Source: Ruthenibacterium sp.
Lineage (GTDB): Bacteria > Bacillota > Clostridia > Oscillospirales > Ruminococcaceae
Length of the DNA: 64,000 nucleotides
Direction: 5' to 3'
Assembly: GCA_020025235.1 (NCBI GenBank)
Contig: JAHHSL010000005.1
Coordinates: 1-64,000 of the forward strand
This document shows, one piece after another, positions 43,523 through 51,385 of this stretch. The position numbers and the translations under genes were made by a program. The notes under the pieces are model-generated. The model did not search any database, was not told where the DNA came from, and saw nothing but the letters and a program-made list of their open reading frames with translations. The stretch's first letter is position 1. Each line of letters begins with the position of its first letter.

Positions 43523-44392
43523 TTATCGGATCCTGCGGATGTGCGGGTTCCATTGGCCGATGACCTCGCCGACGGTGGAAACCGTCACAAAGGCACAGGG
43601 GTCCGTCTGCTGCACAAAACTCAAAAGCTGTGCGTATTCGTTTTTCTGCAGGACAGTGACGAGCGTCGTGCGCTCGCTGTTATCCCAGCCGCCGCGCACC
43701 GGGTACAGCGTGACGCCGCGCCCAAGCTTTTGGATGATGAACGACTGGATTTCGGCATAGTGGGGGGAAACGATCGAAATACGCTTGCGGATGTGGGTGC
43801 CGTCGATGAAAAAATCCAGCACAACACCGCCGAGCCATGTGCCTAAAAGGCTTAGGACGAGCGTTTCGCGGTCATACACCAGAATCGAGGTGGCGGCGAC
43901 GATCATGCCGGAAATGGCAAGGCTTTTCCCGATTTCCATATGCAGATAGCGGTTCATCAGCTTGGCAACGATGTCCAGCCCGCCCGAAGAAGCGTTGATG
44001 TTGAACAGCATCATCTGCCCGAAGCTGAGCACGACCACAAAGCACAGCACGTTGGTCAGGCTGTTTGAGGTCAGCGCAGGCGGGTTCGGGGCAAAGATTT
44101 CAAAAATGCGCAGATACAGCGGCAGCAGCAGCGAGGTAATGACGGTTTTGCCGCCGAAATCCCGCCCGATGAAAATAAAGCCCAGAAGAAGCAAAAATAC
44201 ATTCAGGATCAGCGTCAAAACCGATACCTTGAGCGGTATGAAATGCGTCAGCACCATCACAAGTCCGGAAAGCGTGCCGATGACAAAGCCGCTCGGCATC
44301 ATAATAAAATATACGGAAACGGCAACAAAAAACATGCCGACAGCCATGACGATCCATTCCCGCAGCTGGATTTTTTCTTTCATCTCTTTCAT
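43523..44392 (-). CDS. YitT family membrane protein
   Basis: 289 residues. About five to six N-terminal membrane helices form the YitT (DUF161) domain (FIMMPSGFVIGTLSGLVMVL; INASSGGLDIVAKLMNRY). A C-terminal DUF2179 domain (YAEIQSFIIQKLGRGVTLY) follows. The function is unknown. There are two possible starts 9 bases apart (MKEMKEK). A good promoter lies at 44425-44453. Confidence 0.88.
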   Translation of the reverse strand: MKEMKEKIQLREWIVMAVGMFFVAVSVYFIMMPSGFVIGTLSGLVMVLTHFIPLKVSVLTLILNVFLLLLGFIFIGRDFGGKTVITSLLLPLYLRIFEIFAPNPPALTSNSLTNVLCFVVVLSFGQMMLFNINASSGGLDIVAKLMNRYLHMEIGKSLAISGMIVAATSILVYDRETLVLSLLGTWLGGVVLDFFIDGTHIRKRISIVSPHYAEIQSFIIQKLGRGVTLYPVRGGWDNSERTTLVTVLQKNEYAQLLSFVQQTDPCAFVTVSTVGEVIGQWNPHIRRIR

Positions 44393-44424
44393 GCAGATCC
44401 GCTCTTTTCCTCAAATTTGCAAAC

Positions 44425-44453
44425 ATCATAGCACACGGAAAAACGGAATGCAA
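44425..44453 (-). promoter_or_regulatory. Promoter of the yitT-like gene
   Basis: On the minus strand TTGCAT (44448-44453) and TATGAT (44425-44430) have a 17-base spacer, giving a short leader of about 25 bases. Confidence 0.65.
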
Positions 44454-44618
44454 GCAGTCTGCGCGGTGAAAAAACCACGGGATGTGTGCAGACGGAAAAC
44501 ACGCGCCCGGAATGGAAAAAAAGCATCCGCCGTGCAGGGAAAAAACACCGCGCAAAGGAAACAAAAGAAACGCTATCCGCCGCTTTTTTAAAAACAAGGC
44601 AACAAAAACACATAAAAG

Positions 44619-44631
44619 TGTATTTTATACA
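44619..44631. promoter_or_regulatory. Palindrome TGTAT-TTT-ATACA, site A
   Basis: A perfect 5-base dyad, identical over 12 bases to sites at 13455 and 22742. It covers the -10 of the orphan promoter at 44622-44649. Confidence 0.5.
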
Positions 44632-44649
44632 AGGACGAAAGTATATCAA
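44622..44649 (-). promoter_or_regulatory. Orphan promoter between twin palindromes
   Basis: On the minus strand TTGATA (44644-44649) and TAAAAT (44622-44627) have a 16-base spacer. The next gene (yitT) has its own promoter 190 bases further down, and I see no coding frame with a ribosome site between. Confidence 0.4.
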
Positions 44650-44658
44650 TACTGTGCG

Positions 44659-44671
44659 TGTATAAAATACA
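44659..44671. promoter_or_regulatory. Palindrome TGTAT-AAA-ATACA, site B
   Basis: The exact reverse complement of site A. The centres are 40 bases apart, and it lies just upstream of the orphan -35. Confidence 0.5.
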
Positions 44672-44758
44672 ATCATCCTGTAAAAATTTTTTTCGGCGCG
44701 GCCCGGAAGCTTACAGAGAAAAAGAAGCTGTCCCACCGCAGCATAAGCCGAAAAAGCG

Positions 44759-44790
44759 GAAAAAAGGGCGCGGCAGAAGCTGCCGCGCCC
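44759..44790 (-). terminator. Terminator after cysE
   Basis: GGGCGCGGCA pairs with TGCCGCGCCC around GAAGC, then T7 on the minus strand. Confidence 0.88.
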
Positions 44791-44800
44791 GAACGGGTGG

Positions 44801-45760
44801 TTATTCCGGTGTTTTTTCCGTGAGGGTGCCGTTCCAGAACGGTTCCGGCGCTGTGGACGCGGACGCACAGGGACGGGGCTTCATCTGAAGCTCGTGGTTT
44901 TTGATCGTCACCGTGGTGCACGGGGCGACCGAGGACGTGATAAAGGCGTTGGAGCCGATCACGCAGTCGCGCCCGATAACGGTATCCCCGCCGAGAATGG
45001 ACGCACCGGCGTAAATGGTGACGTTGTCCTCGATCGTGGGGTGACGGCGGCAGCCGCGCAGGCGCTGCCCGCCGCGCGTTGTCAGCGCACCGAGCGTCAC
45101 GCCCTGATACACCTTGACGTGGTCGCCGATGACGGTGGTTTCCCCGATGACGATGCCGGTGCCGTGGTCAATGAAAAAGTACCGCCCAATGGATGCGCCG
45201 GGGTGGATGTCGATGCCCGTTACACTGTGGGCGTATTCGGCCATCATGCGCGGCAGCATCGGGACACGAAGCCCGTACAGCACATGGGCGGTGCGGTAAA
45301 CGGTAATGGCAAAAAGCCCGGGGTAGGAAAAGATGATCTCGTCGCGGCAGGATGCGGCGGGGTCGCCCTCGTAGGCGGCGTCCAGATCCGTCTGCACCAT
45401 GGCGCGGATCTGCGGGATCTGCCGGAAAAATTCAAGCGCAAGCTCCTGCGCGCGGGCTTCGGCCTGCGGCTGAGGCAGGTCGGCTTCTGTTCCCTGCAGC
45501 ACCAGTGTGATCTGGCGCGTCAGGTTGAATATCACGTCCTCGATCAGCATGGAAAGATTGTGGCGGACGTTGTAGATGCGGAAGTTCTTTTCGCGGGAAT
45601 AGCCCGGAAAAATGATGCGGCGCAGCTTGCCGATCATGTCGATGACAACTTCCTTGTCCGGCTGGCGGAAAAGCTCCATGTGGTCGATATCGCGGCCGGA
45701 CTGATAATCCTGCAGGATCTCGCCGGTGATGATTTCAATTTGTTCTTCAAACGTTTTCAT
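44801..45760 (-). CDS. cysE: Serine O-acetyltransferase (EpsC type)
   Basis: 319 residues. A helical N-terminal part (to about 170) precedes a left-handed beta-helix of hexapeptide repeats (IDIHPGASIGRYFFIDHGTG, VIGETTVIGDHVKVYQGVTLGA, ILGGDTVIGRDCVIGSNAF) with the catalytic histidine in FIDHGTG. It makes O-acetylserine from serine and acetyl-CoA, the substrate of CysK encoded divergently. The long N-terminus is normal for Clostridia EpsC. AAAGGAGAAC lies upstream. Confidence 0.94.
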   Translation of the reverse strand: MKTFEEQIEIITGEILQDYQSGRDIDHMELFRQPDKEVVIDMIGKLRRIIFPGYSREKNFRIYNVRHNLSMLIEDVIFNLTRQITLVLQGTEADLPQPQAEARAQELALEFFRQIPQIRAMVQTDLDAAYEGDPAASCRDEIIFSYPGLFAITVYRTAHVLYGLRVPMLPRMMAEYAHSVTGIDIHPGASIGRYFFIDHGTGIVIGETTVIGDHVKVYQGVTLGALTTRGGQRLRGCRRHPTIEDNVTIYAGASILGGDTVIGRDCVIGSNAFITSSVAPCTTVTIKNHELQMKPRPCASASTAPEPFWNGTLTEKTPE

Positions 45761-45783
45761 GCGCTGTTCTCCTTTGTAAGAAA

Positions 45784-45812
45784 CTTATATCATAATATGG
45801 GAACGCTGTCAA
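45784..45812 (-). promoter_or_regulatory. Promoter of cysE
   Basis: On the minus strand TTGACA (45807-45812) and TATAAG (45784-45789) have a 17-base spacer. Confidence 0.8.
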
Positions 45813-45831
45813 TGAAAACGCGCGCGCGGGA

Positions 45832-45860
45832 TTGACACGGCGCGTGCGAATCCGTATAAT
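45832..45860 (+). promoter_or_regulatory. Consensus promoter of cysK
   Basis: TTGACA (45832-45837) and TATAAT (45855-45860) have a 17-base spacer. The leader is about 26 bases, too short for a T-box or riboswitch. Confidence 0.88.
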
Positions 45861-45892
45861 CACTATCAATACAAAGTAAAGGAGGCCTGTTT

Positions 45893-46825
45893 ATGGCAAA
45901 CATATATACATCCGCCGAACAGCTGATCGGCAGCACTCCGCTTGTGGAGCTGTGCCGCATGGAAAAGGAAGGGCAGCTCTGCGCACGCGTTCTTGCAAAG
46001 CTGGAATATCAGAATCCCGCCGGTTCCGTCAAGGACCGCGCGGCAAAAAGCATGCTGGATGAAGCCGAAGCGTCCGGAAAGCTGAAACCCGGCTCCGTCA
46101 TCATCGAGCCGACGTCCGGCAATACCGGCATCGGCCTTGCCTTCGTTGCCGCCTGCCGCGGGTACCGCACGATGATCGTCATGCCGGATACCATGAGCGT
46201 GGAGCGCCGGCGCATCATGGCGGCCTATGGGGCGCAGGTGGTGCTTTCCGACGGAAAGCTCGGCATGAAGGGTGCAGTGGAAAAGGCGCAGCAGCTTGCG
46301 CGCGAGATCCCGGACAGCTTTTTGCCGGGGCAGTTCGATAACGCGGCAAACGCCGATGCGCACCGCAAAACGACAGGGCCGGAAATCTGGCGCGATACGG
46401 ACGGCAAAGTGGATTATTTCGTGGCGGGCGTCGGCACCGGCGGCACGATCACGGGCGCGGGGGAATATCTGAAGGCGCAGAACCCCGATATCCGCGTCGT
46501 GGCGGTGGAGCCTGCGGATTCGCCGCTGCTTTCGGGCGGCAAGGCGGGGCCGCACGCCATACAGGGGCTTGGGGCGAATTTTGTGCCCTCGCTGCTGAAT
46601 ACCGCGATTTACGATTCGGTCGTGCCCGTCACAAAGGAGCAGGCGTTTGAAACGGCGCGTGCGCTCGGCAGAACGGAAGGCATCTTCGCCGGGATCTCCT
46701 CGGGCGCGGCGGTGTATGCGGCGCTGCAGCTTGCCAAAGACCCGGCCAATGAGGGTAAGACCATTGTAGTGATCGTGCCGGATACCGGCGGGCGCTATCT
46801 GTCCACCGACCTGTTCGGGGAATGA
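45893..46825 (+). CDS. cysK: Cysteine synthase A (O-acetylserine sulfhydrylase)
   Basis: 310 residues. PLP lysine K47 lies in NPAGSVKDRAAK. The substrate loop is TSGNTGIG, the phosphate-binding loop GTGGTITG, and SGGKAGPHAIQGLGANFVP is typical. It forms cysteine from O-acetylserine and sulfide. AAAGGAGG precedes the ATG. It is divergent from cysE across 132 bases with two near-consensus promoters back to back. Confidence 0.96.
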   Translation: MANIYTSAEQLIGSTPLVELCRMEKEGQLCARVLAKLEYQNPAGSVKDRAAKSMLDEAEASGKLKPGSVIIEPTSGNTGIGLAFVAACRGYRTMIVMPDTMSVERRRIMAAYGAQVVLSDGKLGMKGAVEKAQQLAREIPDSFLPGQFDNAANADAHRKTTGPEIWRDTDGKVDYFVAGVGTGGTITGAGEYLKAQNPDIRVVAVEPADSPLLSGGKAGPHAIQGLGANFVPSLLNTAIYDSVVPVTKEQAFETARALGRTEGIFAGISSGAAVYAALQLAKDPANEGKTIVVIVPDTGGRYLSTDLFGE

Positions 46826-46851
46826 GACATAAAAAATAAGAAGTAAGTGCG

Positions 46852-46887
46852 TAAAAACGCCGGCTCGCAGGAGCCGGCGTTTTTTTC
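46852..46887. terminator. Bidirectional terminator after cysK
   Basis: AAAACGCCGGCTC pairs with GAGCCGGCGTTTT around GCAG. T-runs lie on both strands, serving cysK and the convergent AraC gene. Confidence 0.9.
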
Positions 46888-46912
46888 TGCAGCAGAGCGG
46901 AAAAAGAGCCGT

Positions 46913-49195
46913 TTATTCCGTTTGCTGAAGCATACGGAACTGCGAAGGGGTTACCCCTTCATGGCGCTTGAATTTGCGCGAAAAATTTGCTTCGTCGGTA
47001 TAACCGACCTGACGCACGATCGTGCTGATCGGAAGGGATGTGTCCACCAAAAGGTGCTTACATTCATCAAAACGCTTCCGGTCGATATACTGCATCAGCG
47101 AAAGGTCTGTTTTTTCCTTGAAGTATCGTGTGAGATACGACGGGGAAAAATGCAGCGCTTCGGCAATCGAGGTCAGCGAAAGATCCGGTGAAGTATAATG
47201 CTCGTCCACATAATCGTAAATCAGGTGCAAAAGACCGCCATCCAGTTTGATTGACCGCTGTTCGTACAAGGTGTCTGCCAGAAGTATGCAGAAGTTATAC
47301 AGGTCACGCTGCAGCACATCTAAACTTTCATAACAGTTTTCGTAAAGCAGATCCAGCATGTTCACCAGCATATTCTGCTTGTTTTCGGCACAGCTTGCAA
47401 TCAGCTTGCTCAGCTGGGACAGTGTATTGAAATATGCAAGCTTGTACGAAGGCAGGGTGGCATCCTGTGTGATATCGGTAAAAAAGGAACGGATGCTGTG
47501 CGAGATTTCCGGATAGCTGCAGGCCTTAACGGCGTGTACAATGTCATCGGTAAGGGCAGAGGAAATCTGTTTGCGCTGCAGCCGGACATGTTCCACAAAT
47601 TCGGGGGTGATTGTGGAATTGGAATGGAAAAGACGATACCGGCAGTTCGACAAAGCCTCCTGAAAAGCGTCGGAAAGCTTTTCGATATCACAAATTTCGC
47701 TGCTGACACCGCACGAAAGCGAAAGATCGCAGTTGCGGCAGATCGTCTCACGGATGCTGTCTATTGCATGCATGCAGTCCACATCGAACCCGAAGCCGGT
47801 AATGGCGGCAATGCCCTGTCCGTTCGGCAGATCAGCGGCTGCACCGAAGCCGCCGTGCTCTTGACACAAGGCGGAAAATTCCTGCCGGAAGGCAGATTTG
47901 ATATTGTACTGCTGCTTGGGCAGAAAATGCTCCATGAAGTACACCGTATCGTCAAAGCGGAATACAAGAATCCGCAGACCGCCCGGAGCCCATTGCCCCA
48001 GAAGCGCACTGTATTTTGATATGACACTTTCGGAAAAATCACGGCTGCCCCTCACGCCGAACAGAAACAGCAGATATTGGGATTCTTCCAGGCGGCTCCG
48101 GCTTTCCGTAAGTGCGGTCAGGCGGGAATGCTGTTCCAGCATATTGTCAAATGCGCAGGAGAGCTGTGTGATTTCATCACAGGCATTTTCCGGCAGATCC
48201 TGTTCCCCATTGATCTGCGATGCACGCTGCACCAGAGCGGAGAAGGGCTTTGCGGTATTCCGGGCAAGGTTATAAAAGAACCATTCACTGAACAGGGCGA
48301 TGAAGATACCCACCAGAACCAGCATCAGCACAGAAAGGATGCTGGACTGATAATAATCCCAGAAATCCAGCGTTTGCACTACATGCAGGCCGGAATTGCC
48401 CAACGTGTGTGTAAACAGCACTTTTCCGGAAAAAACATCCCGGGAGCGGATCGCTTCGCGTGCAGCACGAAGATCATTGTCGTAGGTGACGCCGAAATAT
48501 AACAGCAGATCGTTCTGTGCATCCATCAAATAAATATCGCTGCTGCGGCCGGCAGAAGAATTCAGCCCGCTGGTAAGCGTATTGTAGTCTGGGTGGAAAA
48601 GAATTTTACCAGGGGAGGAAAGATAAGAGGAGGGGATCGGCATTGCATATAAAAGAACAGAGGGATGCCTTTCGGAGGACGGTACAAAATGTGCCGGTTC
48701 ATTGCGGTATATGACAGAACGCAGAAGCTCCGGCGCATAGCTGCCGCAAAGTTCATTCGCAGCATAGCCTGCATAGGAAAAACAACCGGCGTCCGAATAA
48801 ATAGTGTTGTTTATTTCGGAATACGGCGAGTTGACGTAAACGATGCCCAAAGAGCACAGAGCGTTGGAGGCGGCAGAAATCTTGCGGATTTCAGCAACGA
48901 TATTATGCGGAAATCGGTAGTTTTGATAAACCGTAAACGCCATAAGCTGGGTGTCGCTGCGAATGACATTGCCGATGCGTATGGTGCTGATAATGAAATC
49001 TTCGATCGGCAGGCATGCATTTGCCAGAGCCATGTTTTGAAGATCATGCCGACGGCGCTGCGTGCTGATAATGGAGTATACGTTGAATACAGAAAAAAGC
49101 AGAATGACGCCCAGAAGAATGATCGTACTGAATTTCATCAGTGGATGAAGCATGCGGGGCAGTTTTGTTTTTTTGCGAAGGAACCTGATGAGCAT
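46913..49195 (-). CDS. Membrane-anchored AraC family transcriptional regulator
   Basis: 760 residues. An N-terminal membrane helix (FSTIILLGVILLFSVFNVY) and an extracytoplasmic sensor of about 240 residues precede a second helix (ILSVLMLVLVGIFIALFSEWF) and a HAMP-like linker. A cytoplasmic middle region is followed by a C-terminal AraC double HTH (LSLTSIAEALHFSPSYLTRYF; DTSLPISTIVRQVGYTDEANF). It therefore joins sensor and DNA-binding domain in one protein, replacing a YesM/YesN pair. It is divergent from the sugar importer at 49400, its likely target. Confidence 0.9.
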   Translation of the reverse strand: MLIRFLRKKTKLPRMLHPLMKFSTIILLGVILLFSVFNVYSIISTQRRRHDLQNMALANACLPIEDFIISTIRIGNVIRSDTQLMAFTVYQNYRFPHNIVAEIRKISAASNALCSLGIVYVNSPYSEINNTIYSDAGCFSYAGYAANELCGSYAPELLRSVIYRNEPAHFVPSSERHPSVLLYAMPIPSSYLSSPGKILFHPDYNTLTSGLNSSAGRSSDIYLMDAQNDLLLYFGVTYDNDLRAAREAIRSRDVFSGKVLFTHTLGNSGLHVVQTLDFWDYYQSSILSVLMLVLVGIFIALFSEWFFYNLARNTAKPFSALVQRASQINGEQDLPENACDEITQLSCAFDNMLEQHSRLTALTESRSRLEESQYLLFLFGVRGSRDFSESVISKYSALLGQWAPGGLRILVFRFDDTVYFMEHFLPKQQYNIKSAFRQEFSALCQEHGGFGAAADLPNGQGIAAITGFGFDVDCMHAIDSIRETICRNCDLSLSCGVSSEICDIEKLSDAFQEALSNCRYRLFHSNSTITPEFVEHVRLQRKQISSALTDDIVHAVKACSYPEISHSIRSFFTDITQDATLPSYKLAYFNTLSQLSKLIASCAENKQNMLVNMLDLLYENCYESLDVLQRDLYNFCILLADTLYEQRSIKLDGGLLHLIYDYVDEHYTSPDLSLTSIAEALHFSPSYLTRYFKEKTDLSLMQYIDRKRFDECKHLLVDTSLPISTIVRQVGYTDEANFSRKFKRHEGVTPSQFRMLQQTE

Positions 49196-49256
49196 CGAAT
49201 CACCTGCTTGTTATAATTTGTCTATTTTTGCTGTATTCTGCTTGATTTCAAGCATT

Positions 49257-49285
49257 ATTATAGTGATAATTGAGGAAAAAGGCAA
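49257..49285 (-). promoter_or_regulatory. Promoter of the membrane-anchored AraC gene
   Basis: On the minus strand TTGCCT (49280-49285) and TATAAT (49257-49262) have a 17-base spacer. Confidence 0.7.
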
Positions 49286-49336
49286 GGATTGCAGGCAAGC
49301 AAGGCAATTTTTACAGCAGATGACAATTATTTCAGG

Positions 49337-49365
49337 TTGTAAACCGACCGAAGCAAAGGTACAAT
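49337..49365 (+). promoter_or_regulatory. Promoter of the sulfatase-containing sugar operon
   Basis: TTGTAA (49337-49342) and TACAAT (49360-49365) have a 17-base spacer, 34 bases upstream of the first start codon. The -35 and -10 are imperfect, which fits an activated promoter. Confidence 0.6.
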
Positions 49366-49399
49366 CAGGGCAAATCAAACAAACGGATGGTGACGAAAA

Positions 49400-50398
49400 A
49401 TGGTGAAAACGATGAACGGAGAACGCTGCCGATTTTCCGCATCGGAGAAAAAGGCAAAACACAAGGCAAAACGTGTACAGTATAAAAAGAAGGCCGGACA
49501 TGTCTTGAAAAAGCTGAGTCAGAGTAAATCGCTGTATCTGTTTCTGGTGCCCGCGGTCATCTACTTTATTATATTCCGTTATATGCCGCTGTACGGAGTG
49601 CAGATCGCGTTCAAGCAGTTTTCACCAAGGCTTGGAATCTGGGACAGCCGGTGGACAGGAATGGAAAACCTCAGCCGATTTTTTGAATCCTATTATTTCT
49701 GGAGACTGATCCGGAACACCTTGTGGCTGAGCCTGTACAATCTGGTGGTTTCGTTTCCGTTCCCGATTCTGCTGGCACTGATCTTTAATGAAGTAAAGCA
49801 TCCGAAGCTCAAAAAAACAGTTCAGACCATTTCCTATGCGCCGCACTTTATTTCGGTTGTTGTGCTTGTGGGGATCCTGAATTTGTTTTTTAATCAGAGC
49901 AACGGTCTGATCAATGTGCTGCTGGAAAAAATGGGCTTTGAAAAATTCGGCTTTCTTACCAGTGCATCGGCATTTCCTTCCATGTATGTGTGGTCGGGCG
50001 TGTGGCAGAATGCCGGTTGGAATGCCATAATTTACATTGCGGCGCTTGCTGCCATTGATCCGCAGCTGCACGAAGCGGCCCAAATTGACGGTGCAAGCCG
50101 CTTTCAAAGAATCCTGCACATCAATCTGCCGGGAATTATGCCGACAGCCATTATCCTGCTGATCCTGGATGCAGGAAAGATTATGAGCATGGGATTTGAA
50201 AAGGTGTTTTTGATGCAGAACGATCAGAACATCGAAACCTCACAGGTCATTTCCACATTTGTGTACGAGGCGGGCCTTATCAACAGCGATTACGGTTTTT
50301 CTACGGCAATCGGGCTGTTCAACAACATCATCAATATCATACTGCTGCTGACAGTCAATAAAATCGCGAAGAAAATTACGGATACAAGTCTGTTTTAA
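49400..50398 (+). CDS. ABC sugar permease, LplB/YteP type
   Basis: 332 residues. A basic tail of about 50 residues precedes six helices (YLFLVPAVIYFIIFRYMPLYGVQIAF is diagnostic of the LplB group). The EAA loop is HEAAQIDGASRFQRILHINL. The alternative start MNGER lies 15 bases inside. It works with the permease at 50423 and the binding protein at 51386; there is no ATPase gene here. LplB/YteP systems usually carry oligosaccharides from pectin or other complex glycans. Confidence 0.92.
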   Translation: MVKTMNGERCRFSASEKKAKHKAKRVQYKKKAGHVLKKLSQSKSLYLFLVPAVIYFIIFRYMPLYGVQIAFKQFSPRLGIWDSRWTGMENLSRFFESYYFWRLIRNTLWLSLYNLVVSFPFPILLALIFNEVKHPKLKKTVQTISYAPHFISVVVLVGILNLFFNQSNGLINVLLEKMGFEKFGFLTSASAFPSMYVWSGVWQNAGWNAIIYIAALAAIDPQLHEAAQIDGASRFQRILHINLPGIMPTAIILLILDAGKIMSMGFEKVFLMQNDQNIETSQVISTFVYEAGLINSDYGFSTAIGLFNNIINIILLLTVNKIAKKITDTSLF

Positions 50399-50422
50399 AA
50401 GGGAAAAAGGAGGAATTCAATT

Positions 50423-51325
50423 ATGACGACCGTAAAGCGTCATCGGCAGCAGGTGTCGCCGGGGGATCGGGTATTCGACTTTGTGCTGGTGCTGATCACA
50501 ATTCTTGTTGTGGTACTGATCCTTTATCCGCTGTACTTCGTGACGATCGCTTCGATCAGTGATCCCATGCAGATCTTTCAGGGCGAAGTGATTCTTTGGC
50601 CGAAAGGGCTGAACCTGGAAGCGTACAAGCGCGTATTCCAAAATCAGGACGTCTTTACCGGATATAAAAATTCCCTGATTTATACGGTGCTCGGAACGCT
50701 GATCACGATTGCAATTACATTCAGTGCGGCGTATCCGCTGGCGCGCAAAAAGCTGTACGGCGGCAGCAAGATTATGGGCTTTTTCATGTTTACGATGTTC
50801 TTTTCGGGGGGGCTGATCCCGACGTACATGCTGGTGAAATCGCTGCATCTGTATGATACGCTCTGGGCCGTGATCCTTGTGGATACGGTGTCTGTGTACA
50901 ACATCATCGTTGCAAGAACGTTTATGCAGAATACAATACCGGAGGATATTTATGAGGCGGCGGAAATGGACGGATGCAGTGACATCAGAGCGTTTTTCAA
51001 AATCGTACTTCCGCTTTCGGCACCGATCATTGCAGTTCTGGTGCTTTTCTACGGGGTAAATCTCTGGAACAGTTATTTTAACGGACTGATCTATTTAAGC
51101 GACAGGGAAACCTATCCGCTGCAGCTGTTTTTGCGTGAAATCCTGCTGAATAACATGGCAGACAGCATGATCGATTCAATTGGCATTGATGTCAGCAAGT
51201 TTATGGTCGGGGAAAGCATCAAGTATGCTGTCATTATCGTGTCCAGTGTTCCGATGCTGATCCTGTACCCGTTTTTGCAGAAGTTTTTTGTAAAAGGCGT
51301 TATGATCGGCGCAGTAAAAGGATAA
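50423..51325 (+). CDS. ABC sugar permease, LplC/YtcP type
   Basis: 300 residues with six helices. The EAA loop is YEAAEMDGCSDIRAFFKIVL, and the C-terminal FVKGVMIGAVKG is typical of this group. AAGGAGG precedes the ATG, and the gap to the first permease is 24 bases. Confidence 0.92.
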   Translation: MTTVKRHRQQVSPGDRVFDFVLVLITILVVVLILYPLYFVTIASISDPMQIFQGEVILWPKGLNLEAYKRVFQNQDVFTGYKNSLIYTVLGTLITIAITFSAAYPLARKKLYGGSKIMGFFMFTMFFSGGLIPTYMLVKSLHLYDTLWAVILVDTVSVYNIIVARTFMQNTIPEDIYEAAEMDGCSDIRAFFKIVLPLSAPIIAVLVLFYGVNLWNSYFNGLIYLSDRETYPLQLFLREILLNNMADSMIDSIGIDVSKFMVGESIKYAVIIVSSVPMLILYPFLQKFFVKGVMIGAVKG

Positions 51326-51385
51326 AAAATGAACAGCAAAAGGCAGCCGAGCCTTTTGAATATAAAATGAGAAAGAAGGATAAAA

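Noticed and set aside
44389..44868. 159-codon minus-strand frame running through the cysE terminator and the twin palindromes
   Set aside because: No ribosome site, composition of a non-coding region, and it crosses a strong terminator.
45761..45892. Cysteine T-box or SAM riboswitch in the cysE/cysK spacer
   Set aside because: The spacer is only 132 bases and filled by two back-to-back promoters with short leaders.
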